Part shown: positions 8,996-18,657 of the stretch, one piece after another
Layout of the letters: each line of letters begins with the position of its first letter
How positions within the stretch are numbered: the first letter of the stretch is position 1
From: Pseudomonadales bacterium
GTDB taxonomy: Bacteria > Pseudomonadota > Gammaproteobacteria > Pseudomonadales > Ketobacteraceae
Assembly (NCBI GenBank): GCA_002701845.1
Contig: NZXG01000023.1
Coordinates: 62,001 to 126,000, forward strand
Reading direction: 5' to 3'
DNA: 64,000 bases
Translations under genes and position numbers: made by a program
The notes under the pieces: generated by a model
The model's input: only the letters and a program-made list of their open reading frames with translations
What the model was told of the DNA's origin: nothing
The model's database searches: none

Positions 8996-9125
8996 ATTGA
9001 CTCTGTTATGATCTTTTCAGTATAGGTAAAATTTCGGAGCCCGGCCCCTGGCCCGGGGCAATTTCTGATCAAATTTGCTATAAAATCATAACCTTGTGGA
9101 CAACCACGGCAGACGGGGAGTAATC

Positions 9126-9740
9126 ATGAAAGCATTGCAACGGGTTTGGCTGGGGCTGATGATCCTGGCGCTCAGTCCAGCGGCGCTGGCCTTCAGCATG
9201 GAGCGGTTTGTGGAGGGCACCCATTATGAGGTGCTGGCGGATCTGCCCCGGGAGGAGAACAAGGTGGTGGAGTTTTTCAGTTTCGGTTGTCCCCACTGCT
9301 TTCATCTGGAGCCCGCCGTGGAGGCCTGGCTGCACAACAGCAAACCGGACGCGGTGACCTTCGAACGGGTTCCGGCCACCTGGAATAGCAATTTCGAAAC
9401 CCTGGGCAAACTCTACTACGTGATTGAGGAGTTGGGGGTGGCTGATAAAGCGATGCCGGCGGTGTTTGCTTATATTCACGAACAAAACGAAACCATTTCC
9501 GGGCGTGAAGATGCCAAAGCTTTGCTGACCACGCTGGGGGTGAGCCCGGAAGCCTTTGCCGCCGCCTGGTCCGATGAGCAGGTGACCTCCCACACTCTGC
9601 AGGCGGGGCGCGTATTTGCCCGATACAAAATCCGCGGCGTACCTGCGTTCGTGGTGAATGGGCGCTATAAAACCAGTGTCCGGGATGCCGGTGGTGAACA
9701 GGCGCTGTTCGAAGTGATCAACTTCCTGCTGCAGAAGTAA
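9126..9740 (+). CDS. dsbA: Thiol:disulfide interchange protein DsbA
   Basis: This periplasmic oxidase introduces disulfide bonds into exported proteins. The ATG at 9126 (MKALQRVWLGLMILALSP) starts a clear signal peptide ending ALA before FSMERF; an open frame from 9096 would bury it. The mature thioredoxin fold has the active site CPHC in FSFGCPHCFHLEP, followed by the helical insert and the cis-proline loop in RGVPAFVVNGRY. The length of 204 residues fits the DsbA family of pseudomonads. DsbB is not in the window. Confidence 0.93.
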   Translation: MKALQRVWLGLMILALSPAALAFSMERFVEGTHYEVLADLPREENKVVEFFSFGCPHCFHLEPAVEAWLHNSKPDAVTFERVPATWNSNFETLGKLYYVIEELGVADKAMPAVFAYIHEQNETISGREDAKALLTTLGVSPEAFAAAWSDEQVTSHTLQAGRVFARYKIRGVPAFVVNGRYKTSVRDAGGEQALFEVINFLLQK

Positions 9741-9755
9741 GCCGCCAATAGAGGA

Positions 9756-11042
9756 TTAACTGTCCACTTCCGGATAGGGATCGGTGGTTTCCGCCGGCGT
9801 GGCCGGTGGTGGCGGCATACCGGCGTCGCTGTCGGATTCCAGATCCGGTTCATTCACCGCTGCCGGAATGGGTTGGGCCAGCTGTTCCTCGGTGGCGATA
9901 CTGCCGATGTGAAAGGTGGCGAACCCCGGACTCACCACCTGGTCAAAGGCCCGTCCCAGAACGATCCCGTCCAGGGGCGACAGGATATCGCTGCTGGTAT
10001 TGGTGATGGGGTCGATCACCCGCCCCAGCAGTTGGCCCTTTTCCACTTTTTCATTCAATTCCACCTGGGACAACATAATGCCCCCCTGATTGGAGCGGAC
10101 CCAGGTGGACTGATAGAACACCGGCTGTGGGATCAGCCACAGGCGCATGGTTTTGTGCATGCCCAGATTGTGCAGCAGGTTCTTAATGCCTTTGACGCCG
10201 TGGGCCACCGCTTCCTGATCCAGAGAATGGGGGCCGCCGGTTTCCATGACAATGGCGGGGATACCGGAGTCCGCCGCCGCCCGTCGCAGGGTGCCGCTGC
10301 CACCGGGATGATGGAGCACGCCCATTCCGCCAAAGTGCCGGCTGAAGGCAAGAATCATGGGGTTTTTCAGGTCCCCCCGCAGTTGCGGCAGATTGGTGCG
10401 TAAAAACGAGCCGGTGTGAATATCCAGCAGATAATCGCAGTGCAGAATCACCTTGTGAAACAGCGAGTGGGCCACGCGGGAGGCGTAGCTGCCATTGGGA
10501 TTGCCGGGGAAGTACCGGTTCAGGTCCCGGCGGTCACTCATATAGCGGGAGGCGCGGCGAAATCCGTCCAGATTGACAATGGGCATGCCAACCAGGGTGC
10601 CGTTGAGATCCTCCGGCTCCACCTGATGCAGCACTCGCCGCACGATTTCAATGCCATTGAGCTCATCGCCGTGGATGGCCGCCGTCAGGCACATCACCGG
10701 CCCGGGGCCGGCACCATGGGCCACCAGCACCGGTACCGGCGTGTTCAGGCTGGACATGGAGAGGCCGGGGGACCAGTGCAGGGTGCGCAAGGTACCAGGG
10801 GCGATGGTGCTGTTTAACAGGGCGAAGGGTTGGGCGGATTCCTCCGGCGCCGGGTTGGTGGTTGTCGCGGCGGGCGCGCTGGCGGTGGCCCCTGCGGCCG
10901 GCTCTGACGACGGGGTCCGGGGTGGCTCGGAGGTGCGCACCGGCACCGACTCCGCCACCGGTTCGTCCGGCTCCGTCTCTGTGGCCTGCCCGGGCGCGGC
11001 GAGTAGCAGGCCAAACAGCAGTGCTGGCAGTAAATATCTCAT
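9756..11042 (-). CDS. Exported succinylglutamate desuccinylase/aspartoacylase-family metallopeptidase
   Basis: This is an M14-type zinc hydrolase of the AstE/AspA family, 428 residues from the ATG at 11042. That start gives a signal peptide, MRYLLPALLFGLLLAAPGQA; about 40 codons of open frame upstream are not protein-like. A low-complexity Thr/Ala/Pro/Glu linker follows (residues 21-75). The catalytic domain has the zinc ligands in AIHGDELNG (His and Glu) and DIHTGSF (second His), plus METGGPHSLD for the catalytic Glu region. A C-terminal lobe containing LSPLDGIVLGRA resembles a lipoyl/barrel-sandwich fold. The signal peptide places it in the periplasm, which does not fit arginine or N-acetylaspartate catabolism, so the substrate is unknown. 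Confidence 0.82.
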   Translation of the reverse strand: MRYLLPALLFGLLLAAPGQATETEPDEPVAESVPVRTSEPPRTPSSEPAAGATASAPAATTTNPAPEESAQPFALLNSTIAPGTLRTLHWSPGLSMSSLNTPVPVLVAHGAGPGPVMCLTAAIHGDELNGIEIVRRVLHQVEPEDLNGTLVGMPIVNLDGFRRASRYMSDRRDLNRYFPGNPNGSYASRVAHSLFHKVILHCDYLLDIHTGSFLRTNLPQLRGDLKNPMILAFSRHFGGMGVLHHPGGSGTLRRAAADSGIPAIVMETGGPHSLDQEAVAHGVKGIKNLLHNLGMHKTMRLWLIPQPVFYQSTWVRSNQGGIMLSQVELNEKVEKGQLLGRVIDPITNTSSDILSPLDGIVLGRAFDQVVSPGFATFHIGSIATEEQLAQPIPAAVNEPDLESDSDAGMPPPPATPAETTDPYPEVDS

Positions 11043-11241
11043 GGCCGGTGGCACCCTCCGTATTGCCCTGGATCGAATCTCAGCATAACAAGCAGATACT
11101 GTGCCGAACTCCTCTAAGATATTGAAAACCATGGCCCACACAGGGGATTTCGTTACTGCCATTAAACGTCACGATCACTCCAGACTGAACTACACTGATG
11201 GGATAACCGAGATAGCAGCCAGCAGTGCGGGTAACGCCAGA

Positions 11242-12792
11242 GTGCGATGGACAGACTTTAAGATAGTTAAAAAACAGGAAAGTTTCAGTGCCGCTGTGGT
11301 CGGCTGTCTGGCGCCATTGCTAAGTCCCGCCGCCCGGGCCATGGACGAAGTGGAAGTGCTGTATGAAGGTGGCCGCAGCAGCTGGTTCGAGCACAGCTAC
11401 TGGGTGGCGCTGGTGCTGGGAATCCTGTTGCTGGTGGTGGCCCTGCTGTGGGCTTTGTATCATTATTTCCGTCAGGCTCTGCTGGATCGGGAGGAGGTGC
11501 TGGACAGTATCCGGGAGCGGCTGCAGGAAGCTCAGGCCATCGCCCGGGTGGGCAGCTGGAGCCGGGACTTCTCCACCGGCCAGACCTTTTGGTCCGACGA
11601 GGCCAGGCAGGTCCTGGGCATGGAAGCGGGGGCCACCGGGTTTCATTATGAGAGCCTGATTCACCCCGCTGACCGGGAACGGGTGACCGAGGCGGTGGCC
11701 AGCGCCTACGTCACAGGCGGTGTATATCATTGCGATCACCGGGTGCGTTGCCCCAACGGCCAGGAAAAGTACGTGCACCTGGCGGGCCAGGTTTTTCTGG
11801 GCGATGGCTACACGCCAGTGCGGGAGACCGCCACCGTGCAGGACATCACTGACACCAAACTGGCGGAAATGGCCCAGCAACGCAATGAGCATCGCATGCA
11901 GGCGATCCTGGACGCGGCCCCCTATCCCATTCTGATCGTGGAACTGGTGGAGGAATACCCGGTGCTTTATGCCAATCAAAGCGCCTTTGAATTGTTTGAT
12001 ATCGATCCCAATACGCCCTGTGATGAATTGCGTTCCCGGGAATTCTGGTCCCGGCGGGAGGATCGCACCGGCTTTTTCCATGATCTGCAACAGCAGCAAC
12101 GCCTATTGGATCAACAGATGCTGCTGCAGGTCCAGAGCGGGCGTACTTTCTGGGCCGCCCTCACCGGTAACCTGATGGATTTTGCCGGGGTAAAGGCGGC
12201 GTTTATTTCCATCATGGACATCACGGAGCGCAAACGTCTGCAGCAGGAGCTGGAGCGGCTCACCATCACCGATCCGCTGACCGGCGTGCTGAACCGCCGC
12301 AGCTTTTTTGAGTTCGCCCACAAGGAACAGCGGCGGGCCTGTCGTTATCAGCAGCCGCTGGTGATGCTGTTGATGGATATTGATCGCCTCAAACAATGCA
12401 ATGAGCATTTTGGCAATGCCTTCGGCGACAGTGTGTTGCGCCGGTTTGCGGAAGTGGCACGGGACAATCTGCGGGAAGAGGACGTGCTGGGCCGGGTGGG
12501 CGGGGAAGAGTTCTGTGCCCTGCTGGTGGCCTCGCCGGAAGGGGGTGGTTACCTGGTGGCGGAGCGTATTCGCCGGCGTTGGATGGAAGAGGTTTTCACC
12601 TACGATGGCCAAGCCCTCAGCTTCACCGTCAGCATTGGCGTCACTGCCAATATCGATGAGCGGGAGCAGGTGGAGGATCTGATGGAGCGGGCAGACGCCG
12701 GTCTCAATGCCGCCAAGCACGCGGGACGGAATTGCGTTATTGTGCAAAGCGGTGATGGCCGCCGGCCCCATATCCACAGCGGTAAACCATAA
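11242..12792 (+). CDS. Membrane PAS-GGDEF diguanylate cyclase
   Basis: This protein probably makes c-di-GMP from two GTP. A GTG at 11242 yields a leader with Arg/Lys residues and VVGCLAPLLSPAARA, then a membrane segment (WVALVLGILLLVVALLWALY), two PAS domains and a GGDEF domain. The active motif GGEEF is intact, with an inhibitory site RxxD (REED) five residues before it. DPLTGVLNRRSFF and ADAGLNAAKHAGRN are the other GGDEF signatures. The frame is open back to 11101, but the extra codons look non-coding; the start is uncertain, and 11131, 11296 or 11341 are alternatives. It is divergent from the aspartoacylase-like gene. Confidence 0.85.
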   Translation: MRWTDFKIVKKQESFSAAVVGCLAPLLSPAARAMDEVEVLYEGGRSSWFEHSYWVALVLGILLLVVALLWALYHYFRQALLDREEVLDSIRERLQEAQAIARVGSWSRDFSTGQTFWSDEARQVLGMEAGATGFHYESLIHPADRERVTEAVASAYVTGGVYHCDHRVRCPNGQEKYVHLAGQVFLGDGYTPVRETATVQDITDTKLAEMAQQRNEHRMQAILDAAPYPILIVELVEEYPVLYANQSAFELFDIDPNTPCDELRSREFWSRREDRTGFFHDLQQQQRLLDQQMLLQVQSGRTFWAALTGNLMDFAGVKAAFISIMDITERKRLQQELERLTITDPLTGVLNRRSFFEFAHKEQRRACRYQQPLVMLLMDIDRLKQCNEHFGNAFGDSVLRRFAEVARDNLREEDVLGRVGGEEFCALLVASPEGGGYLVAERIRRRWMEEVFTYDGQALSFTVSIGVTANIDEREQVEDLMERADAGLNAAKHAGRNCVIVQSGDGRRPHIHSGKP

Positions 12793-12933
12793 GCCGGGGT
12801 TGGCGCCCAGCGCCTGCCGTTGACGCAGCGGGGTTATTGCAGTGGCCGCCATATGCGGCTAACGTCTGGCTCAACGAACCAATGCCGGGGGCAACCTCGC
12901 CACTGAACAGTCATCTTCAAGGAAGAGATTCTG

Positions 12934-15219
12934 GTGAAATTCAAGGCTGTTATCGCCGTGTTATTGGCCGCTGGCTTGCTGGCCCTGGTGATGATTTCCA
13001 AATCCCTGGAGCGCTCCAGTGAGGCAATGTCCCGGGAGTTGCGTACCGCCCTGGACAATCAATCCGGGGTCAGTCTGGTGATCAATGAGCTGGGCTATAC
13101 CGGTTTTATTCACAATTTCAAAAACTACGTGCTGCGCGGCGACGAAGCCTATTACCAGGCCGCCAGCGCCGATTTGAGGCGGCTCAACGGTTTGTTCGCC
13201 AATTACCGTCATCTGCAGCAGGACCGCAGCGCCGCCATGCAGGCGCAGATGCATATCATTGAACGCACGATCGGTGAATACGCCGTGAATCTGGAGCTGG
13301 CGCGGCGGTTGCACAGCCAGAATCTGCCCGTCTCAGTCATTGACCAGCGGGTGCGGGTGGATGATTTACGGGCCTCCCAGGCCCTGCGCAATCTGATTGC
13401 CCAGCACCAGCTGCAGGCGGTGGAACTGTTGCGCAGTCAGGAGATTCGTCAGCGGCAGGTCCGGCGCCTGTTTGATCTGGCACTATTGTTGGGGCTGCTG
13501 TTGATTGCCTTGCTGGCGGTTTATAACTGGGGGCTGCGGCGGGATTTCCAGCGTCAGCGTCAGCGCCAACAAACCATAGAAGCGCACCAGCCGTTACTGG
13601 ATGCGATCCCCAGCCCCACCCTGGTGGTGGCGGAAAGCGGTCAGGTGGTGGTGGCCAACGATGAAGCCGGTAAATTGTTGCAAAGTCCCGCCGACGAGGT
13701 GGTGGGCCAGCCGGTGGAAACCTTTCTGCCGGCCCTGGTGCGGCCGGAGGGCGGTCGCCTGCGACACCTGTTTGCCGGCACCGACACCGGAGAGGAAATC
13801 AACAGCGCTGTTACTCTGGCCACCGCGCAAGGGCGGTATCGGCGGGTGGAGGTGAATCTGGGTTTGTATCCCCTGAACGAGGAGCGCTATGCGGTATTGA
13901 ATCTGGAGGATGTTTCCCGGGTGGAGAATATTCAGCGCCATGTGGCGGAAATGGAGCAGACCTTCCGTTCCATCTTCGAGCTGGCGCCGGTGGGCATCGC
14001 CCAGTTAAGCCTGGAGGGGAACTTTATTGCGGTTAACCAGCATTTTGCCACCATGTTCGGATACCGGCGGCGGGAACTGGAGGGCCGCTCCATCAATATC
14101 ATCAGTCAGCCGGAGGAGCGGGACGCCAACCGCATTGCCTTGCACCGGTTGCTGTCTGACAACCGCGATCATGTGCGTATCGAGAAGCGTTTTGTGGATC
14201 GCAAAGGCAACGACGTGTGGGGAATTCAGACCCTTTCCCTGTACCGCGGAGAGGTGGACAGCCCAGACTATGTGATCGCCATTTTTGAGGATATATCCTA
14301 CCGCAAGGAATTTGAGCAGGAGTTGTTGGCCTCCGAGGCCAAGTTCAAAAGCATTGCCAACCATGTGAATGGCGTGGTTTGGATGGCCACCCCGGGAATC
14401 GAGAAAATGTTGTTCATTAACAACCGGTTCGAGGAGATCTGGGGGCGTTCCATCGCCAGCGTGATGCAACATCCCAAGAGCTTTCTGGAAGCGATATTGC
14501 CGGAGGACCGGGAGCGGGTGGAAGCGGAAATCGAACGTCACAAACAGGGCGTCTGGTTTGTGAATTACCGGATTCGGGCCCGGGACGGGTCGATCCGCTA
14601 CATTCACGATGAAGGGACTCCGGTGCGGGGGATGAGCGGAGAGCTGTTGTGCGTGGTGGGGCTGGCAAGGGACGTGACCGCAGAACACGAGGCCAGGGAG
14701 CGGCTCAAGCAAACCAATCGCCAACTGGAGCAGCTGGCCAAGTTTGATCCCCTCACCATGGCGGTGCGACGACCCTATTCCACCAGTGACCTCAATGAAT
14801 CTATTGCCCTGCACAAGCGCTATCAAACCCCGGCCACTTTGATCTTTATTGACCTCAATGATTTTAAGGAGGTGAATGACACCCATGGTCACGAAGCCGG
14901 TGATCAGGTGCTGGCTGAGTTTGCCAAGTGCGTGCGCAGCAACACCCGGGAAACCGATTCCTTTTATCGTTATGCCGGGGATGAATTCCTGTTGTTACTG
15001 CGGGAAACCGATCACCGGGAGGCGCAGCGGTTTTTGCGCAAGCTGGAGCAGGCACTGAGGGCCATTGAGCTGCCGGATTACCGCAATGTCAGCGTGACCA
15101 TTTCCTATGGCGCGGTGGCCCTGGGAGGCGAGGCTATCAACGAGGCCGGGGACTGGGTGAAACTGGCGGACGAGCGAATGTACCGGCATAAGAAGGAGCA
15201 CAAACGCCAGCGGCTGTAA
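12934..15219 (+). CDS. Membrane sensor with PAS repeats and an AGDEF-type GGDEF domain
   Basis: This 761-residue protein starts at a GTG preceded by AAGGAAGAG. TM1 (about 5-22) and TM2 (about 178-198) flank a helical periplasmic domain of about 150 residues, probably a ligand sensor. Three PAS domains follow (about 215-330, 335-460, 465-590), the last two with clear PAS/PAC patterns. The GGDEF domain reads AGDEF, a variant compatible with activity, with an I-site RETD at the usual distance. Its first motif is altered (DPLTMAVRRPYS for DPLTGLxNRR) and the C-terminal GRN motif is missing. It may be a weak cyclase. It follows another GGDEF gene with a 141-base gap. Confidence 0.83.
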   Translation: MKFKAVIAVLLAAGLLALVMISKSLERSSEAMSRELRTALDNQSGVSLVINELGYTGFIHNFKNYVLRGDEAYYQAASADLRRLNGLFANYRHLQQDRSAAMQAQMHIIERTIGEYAVNLELARRLHSQNLPVSVIDQRVRVDDLRASQALRNLIAQHQLQAVELLRSQEIRQRQVRRLFDLALLLGLLLIALLAVYNWGLRRDFQRQRQRQQTIEAHQPLLDAIPSPTLVVAESGQVVVANDEAGKLLQSPADEVVGQPVETFLPALVRPEGGRLRHLFAGTDTGEEINSAVTLATAQGRYRRVEVNLGLYPLNEERYAVLNLEDVSRVENIQRHVAEMEQTFRSIFELAPVGIAQLSLEGNFIAVNQHFATMFGYRRRELEGRSINIISQPEERDANRIALHRLLSDNRDHVRIEKRFVDRKGNDVWGIQTLSLYRGEVDSPDYVIAIFEDISYRKEFEQELLASEAKFKSIANHVNGVVWMATPGIEKMLFINNRFEEIWGRSIASVMQHPKSFLEAILPEDRERVEAEIERHKQGVWFVNYRIRARDGSIRYIHDEGTPVRGMSGELLCVVGLARDVTAEHEARERLKQTNRQLEQLAKFDPLTMAVRRPYSTSDLNESIALHKRYQTPATLIFIDLNDFKEVNDTHGHEAGDQVLAEFAKCVRSNTRETDSFYRYAGDEFLLLLRETDHREAQRFLRKLEQALRAIELPDYRNVSVTISYGAVALGGEAINEAGDWVKLADERMYRHKKEHKRQRL

Positions 15220-15242
15220 CCTCAGCGGCTGTAACCCCCGCA

Positions 15243-16127
15243 TCAGGAAAAAAGCTGACGGCACAGGGCCAGCCACTGGTCGACGCCACTGGTTCGGTAC
15301 ATCTGGCGGTGAAGGATAAAATAAAACTGCCGGCGCAGGTTGCGGTGGGGTGTTTCCAAAGGCACCAGCGAGCCTCGCCTGAACGCCTCCCGCAGCGCCA
15401 GCCGGGACAGACAACCCAACCCCAGATTGGCTTCCACCGCCCGTTTGATGGCTTCGGTGTGCTGTAATTCCAGCAGAATATCCAGCTCCGGCAGCAGCCC
15501 GTGCATGGCCCAGTCGAAGGTCTGGCGGGTGCCTGAGCCCTGCTCCCGCAGAATCCACTGTGCCTGCCGGATGGCCTCATCATCCAGGACCCGGGTACGG
15601 GCATAGGGGTGTTCAGGGGCACAAAAGGCCACCAGTTCGTCTTCCATCCAGGGCTCGATTTCCAGGGCCGGATCCGCCAGTTCCCCCTCTATCAGCCCCA
15701 GATCCAGCTCAAAATTTTTCACCCGCCGGGCAATGGTGGCGGTGTTGGCCACGTCCAGCTCCACCCGGGCCCCCGGCGCATCCTGCAGGTAGCGGGTCAT
15801 GATGTGAATCGCCAGGTAATTGCCAATGGTGAGGGTGGCGCCCACCCGCAAATGGCTGGCGGCGGAGTGTTGTTGCAGCGCCAGGTCCAGCTCTTCCGCC
15901 TGTCGCAGCAGGCCCTGGGCCTGGCCCCGCAGCGCCTGTCCCAGGGCGTTCAGTTGCAGTCGTTTCCCCACCCGGTCGAACAGCTTGATCCCATACTGAT
16001 GCTCCAGCTCCGCCAGGGCACTGCTGGCGGCGGACTGGGACATGGCAAGGCTGGCCGCCGCCCGGGAGAGATTGCCGTGGTGGGCGGTGGCCAGAAACAC
16101 CTGTAACTGCCGTAGACTGTACTTCAT
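15243..16127 (-). CDS. finR: LysR-family regulator, FinR-like
   Basis: This 294-residue LysR regulator has its N-terminal winged helix at MKYSLRQLQVFLATAHHGNL and the recognition region AMSQSAASSALAELEHQYG. A periplasmic-binding-protein-like effector domain follows, with RVGATLTIGNYLAIHI marking its start. It is divergent from fpr with 98 bases between start codons. In Pseudomonas, FinR occupies this position and activates fpr under superoxide or sulfite stress; that role is inferred here from synteny. The gap contains the AT-rich stretch ATTAAATATATAAATAAT near 16141, a likely promoter/operator zone. Its 3' end faces the AGDEF sensor gene 23 bases away. Confidence 0.8.
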   Translation of the reverse strand: MKYSLRQLQVFLATAHHGNLSRAAASLAMSQSAASSALAELEHQYGIKLFDRVGKRLQLNALGQALRGQAQGLLRQAEELDLALQQHSAASHLRVGATLTIGNYLAIHIMTRYLQDAPGARVELDVANTATIARRVKNFELDLGLIEGELADPALEIEPWMEDELVAFCAPEHPYARTRVLDDEAIRQAQWILREQGSGTRQTFDWAMHGLLPELDILLELQHTEAIKRAVEANLGLGCLSRLALREAFRRGSLVPLETPHRNLRRQFYFILHRQMYRTSGVDQWLALCRQLFS

Positions 16128-16225
16128 ATCGGAAAAATCGATTAAATATATAAATAATACCCATTTTACAGATATGTGTCCCCTCGTCTATGGTGTCACC
16201 ACATTTGGATATGGCGGAGTCAGTT

Positions 16226-16999
16226 ATGGCCAATTTGATTACCGAACGGGTGACCGCAGTGCATCACTGGAATGACACCCTGTTCAGCTTCACCACCAGT
16301 CGCGACCCCGGTTTTCGCTTCAAGAACGGTCATTTCACCATGATCGGCCTGCAGACTGAGCAGCGGCCGTTGTTACGCGCCTACAGCATCGTCAGTGCCA
16401 ATTACGAGCCACAACTGGAGTTCTTCAGCATCAAAGTGCCGGATGGACCGCTCACCTCACGGCTGCAGCATCTGCAGGTGGGGGATGAGGTGTTCGTCAG
16501 CACCAAGCCCACCGGGACCCTGATTGTGGATCATCTGCTGCCGGGCCGTAACCTGTATCTGCTCAGTACTGGCACCGGGCTGGCGCCGTTTATGAGCATC
16601 ATCAAGGATCACGAAGTCTACGAGCAGTTCGAGCGGGTGATACTGGTGCACGGGGTGCGTCATGTGGCGGACCTGGCGTACCGGGATTACATCACCCGGG
16701 AGCTGCCGGACAATGAGTTCTTCGGCGAGCAGGTGCGGGAACAACTGATTTATTACCCCACCGTGACCCGGGAGCCCTTTCCCAACCGGGGCCGCATAAC
16801 GGACCTGATGGCCACCGGCAAACTGTATGCAGACATCGGTTTGCCGGATATGGATCCGGAGCGGGATCGGTTTATGCTGTGCGGCAGCCCCGCCATGCTG
16901 AAGGATACCGGCCGCATTCTGGATCAGCGGGGGTTCGCCGAAGCCCGCCACGGTGACCTGGGCCACTATGTGATTGAGCGGGCGTTCGTGGAGAAGTAA
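16226..16999 (+). CDS. fpr: Ferredoxin--NADP+ reductase
   Basis: This FAD enzyme moves electrons between NADPH and ferredoxin or flavodoxin, supporting Fe-S repair and oxidative stress defence. The ATG at 16226 (MANLITERVTAVHHW) gives 257 residues, the size of bacterial subclass I Fpr. FAD-binding RAYSIVSA and GPLTSRLQ are visible, and the NADP domain has LSTGTGLAPFMSII and MLCGSPAML. The C-terminus HYVIERAFVEK is typical of the class. Its stop codon directly abuts the stop of the convergent nitrilase gene, with no bases between. Regulation by the divergent LysR gene is likely. Confidence 0.95.
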   Translation: MANLITERVTAVHHWNDTLFSFTTSRDPGFRFKNGHFTMIGLQTEQRPLLRAYSIVSANYEPQLEFFSIKVPDGPLTSRLQHLQVGDEVFVSTKPTGTLIVDHLLPGRNLYLLSTGTGLAPFMSIIKDHEVYEQFERVILVHGVRHVADLAYRDYITRELPDNEFFGEQVREQLIYYPTVTREPFPNRGRITDLMATGKLYADIGLPDMDPERDRFMLCGSPAMLKDTGRILDQRGFAEARHGDLGHYVIERAFVEK

Positions 17000-18574
17000 T
17001 CAGCGGCCGCGCCAGTTGAGGCTGTAAAGGTCGTGGCGCCGGTCCTGCAGGTTTTTCACCGTGCCGTTGTTGCGGGCCATCATTAAGGTTTCCGGCCGCA
17101 GGTCCGCAAAGGCGATCATTTCCACGTTGGGGGTGGTGTCGGCGGCGATCCCGTCCCGGGCGAAGGGAAAATCACAGGGGGTGAGAATACAACTCTGGGC
17201 ATATTGAATGTCCATGTTGTTCACCTTGGGCAGGTTACCCACGTTACCGGACATCACCACATAGAGTTGGTTTTCCACCGCCCGGGCCTGACAACAGTAG
17301 CGTACCCGCAGATAACTCTGGCGCTCATCAGTACAGAAGGGCACGAACAGGATGGAAATGCCCTGGTCTGTCAGATGGCGGGCCAGCTCCGGAAACTCCG
17401 AGTCATAACAGATCAGCACCCCGATGGGACCGCAGTCGGTCTCAATGGCTTTGAGGGTATTGCCGCCCTCGATGTTCCACCAGTACACCTCGTTGGGGGT
17501 GGGATGGATTTTGGGCTGTTCATGGATGGTGCCGTCGCGCAGAAAAATATACGCAATATTTTCCACCCGGCCGTTGGGCATGATGGTGGGGTGGGAGCCG
17601 CCAATGATATTGATGTTGTAGCGCAGTGACATGTCCCGCAGTGCTTCCTTGAACTGAGGGGTATATTTGGTCAGCGCCTCAATGGATTCCATGGGCGACA
17701 GGGCCTGATCCTCGATGGACAACAACTGCAGGGCGAACAGCTCCGGGAATACCACGAAGTCGCCCTTATAATCCGCCACCACATCCACAAAGTATTCAAC
17801 GATGGAAAGAAATTCCTCGAACGAATGTACCCGGCGCTGCATATATTGCACCGAGCCGATACGAATGGATTCCGGTACCCGGCCGCCGTATTTCTTGCGG
17901 GGGGCGCTGGTCTCTTCCTTGGGCACCTTGGGGTTACGCCACAACAGATGTACCGCATAACCCCGGGATTGCACATCCGCGTCCAGGTAATGGGGGATAA
18001 TGCCGATCACTTCAAAACCATTGTGCAACTGGAATGACAACACCGGATCCCGCTGCTTCTTGTTCAGCACCTGCTCCACATAGGCTTCCACCGAAGCAAA
18101 CTTCTTCAGGCGATTGGCCAAAGAGGGCAGGCGACCGCCGAACACAATGCCTTTCAGCCCCAGATTCTGGCACAGCTTTTTGCGCTCGTTATAAAGCCGT
18201 TGCCCAAGCCGGTAGCCCCGGTAATCCGGATCCACCGCCACCTCCATACCGTAGAGCCAGTCGCCCTCGGGGTCGTGACGTGAGGCATAGCCGTTGCCGG
18301 TAATTTCGGTCCAGTTGTGGGATTTCAGTGCCAGTTCCTCGCCAATGCGAAAGGTGGCGCAATACCCCACCACATGATCCTCGATGGTGATGACAAATTG
18401 ACCCTGGGGGAAGTGATTGATCTGGCCGGTGATGGCCCCTTCCGAATAACCGTACATGCCGGTGCCGGCGTAGACCTTGTCAGTGAGCGCACAAATGGCC
18501 GGGGCGTCCTGCAACACGGCATTGCGGATGGTGATCTGGCTTTTGGGGTTGGCAAGACTGTTTTTGGTGGCCAT
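17000..18574 (-). CDS. GNAT acetyltransferase fused to a carbon-nitrogen hydrolase
   Basis: This two-domain protein of 524 residues has a GNAT N-acyltransferase domain at about 12-200 and a nitrilase-superfamily amidase at about 225-510. The GNAT acyl-CoA loop is DYRGYRLGQRLYNERK. The hydrolase has the Glu-Lys-Cys triad: Glu in VFPELFALQ, Lys in EQPKIHPTPNE, and Cys in VLICYDSEFPELA. Such fusions are known as a protein family, but I know of no established substrate. The domains could act in sequence on an amide or amine. The gene is convergent with and abuts fpr; the PilZ-like/Rossmann gene lies 83 bases upstream on the same strand. Confidence 0.88.
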   Translation of the reverse strand: MATKNSLANPKSQITIRNAVLQDAPAICALTDKVYAGTGMYGYSEGAITGQINHFPQGQFVITIEDHVVGYCATFRIGEELALKSHNWTEITGNGYASRHDPEGDWLYGMEVAVDPDYRGYRLGQRLYNERKKLCQNLGLKGIVFGGRLPSLANRLKKFASVEAYVEQVLNKKQRDPVLSFQLHNGFEVIGIIPHYLDADVQSRGYAVHLLWRNPKVPKEETSAPRKKYGGRVPESIRIGSVQYMQRRVHSFEEFLSIVEYFVDVVADYKGDFVVFPELFALQLLSIEDQALSPMESIEALTKYTPQFKEALRDMSLRYNINIIGGSHPTIMPNGRVENIAYIFLRDGTIHEQPKIHPTPNEVYWWNIEGGNTLKAIETDCGPIGVLICYDSEFPELARHLTDQGISILFVPFCTDERQSYLRVRYCCQARAVENQLYVVMSGNVGNLPKVNNMDIQYAQSCILTPCDFPFARDGIAADTTPNVEMIAFADLRPETLMMARNNGTVKNLQDRRHDLYSLNWRGR

Positions 18575-18657
18575 AGACTACCTGGTGGCTGAAAATTTAG
18601 CTCAGTATAAAGGGTTTCGCGCCGAATCTCGACGCCCCGCTATGGGCGTCCAGGATA

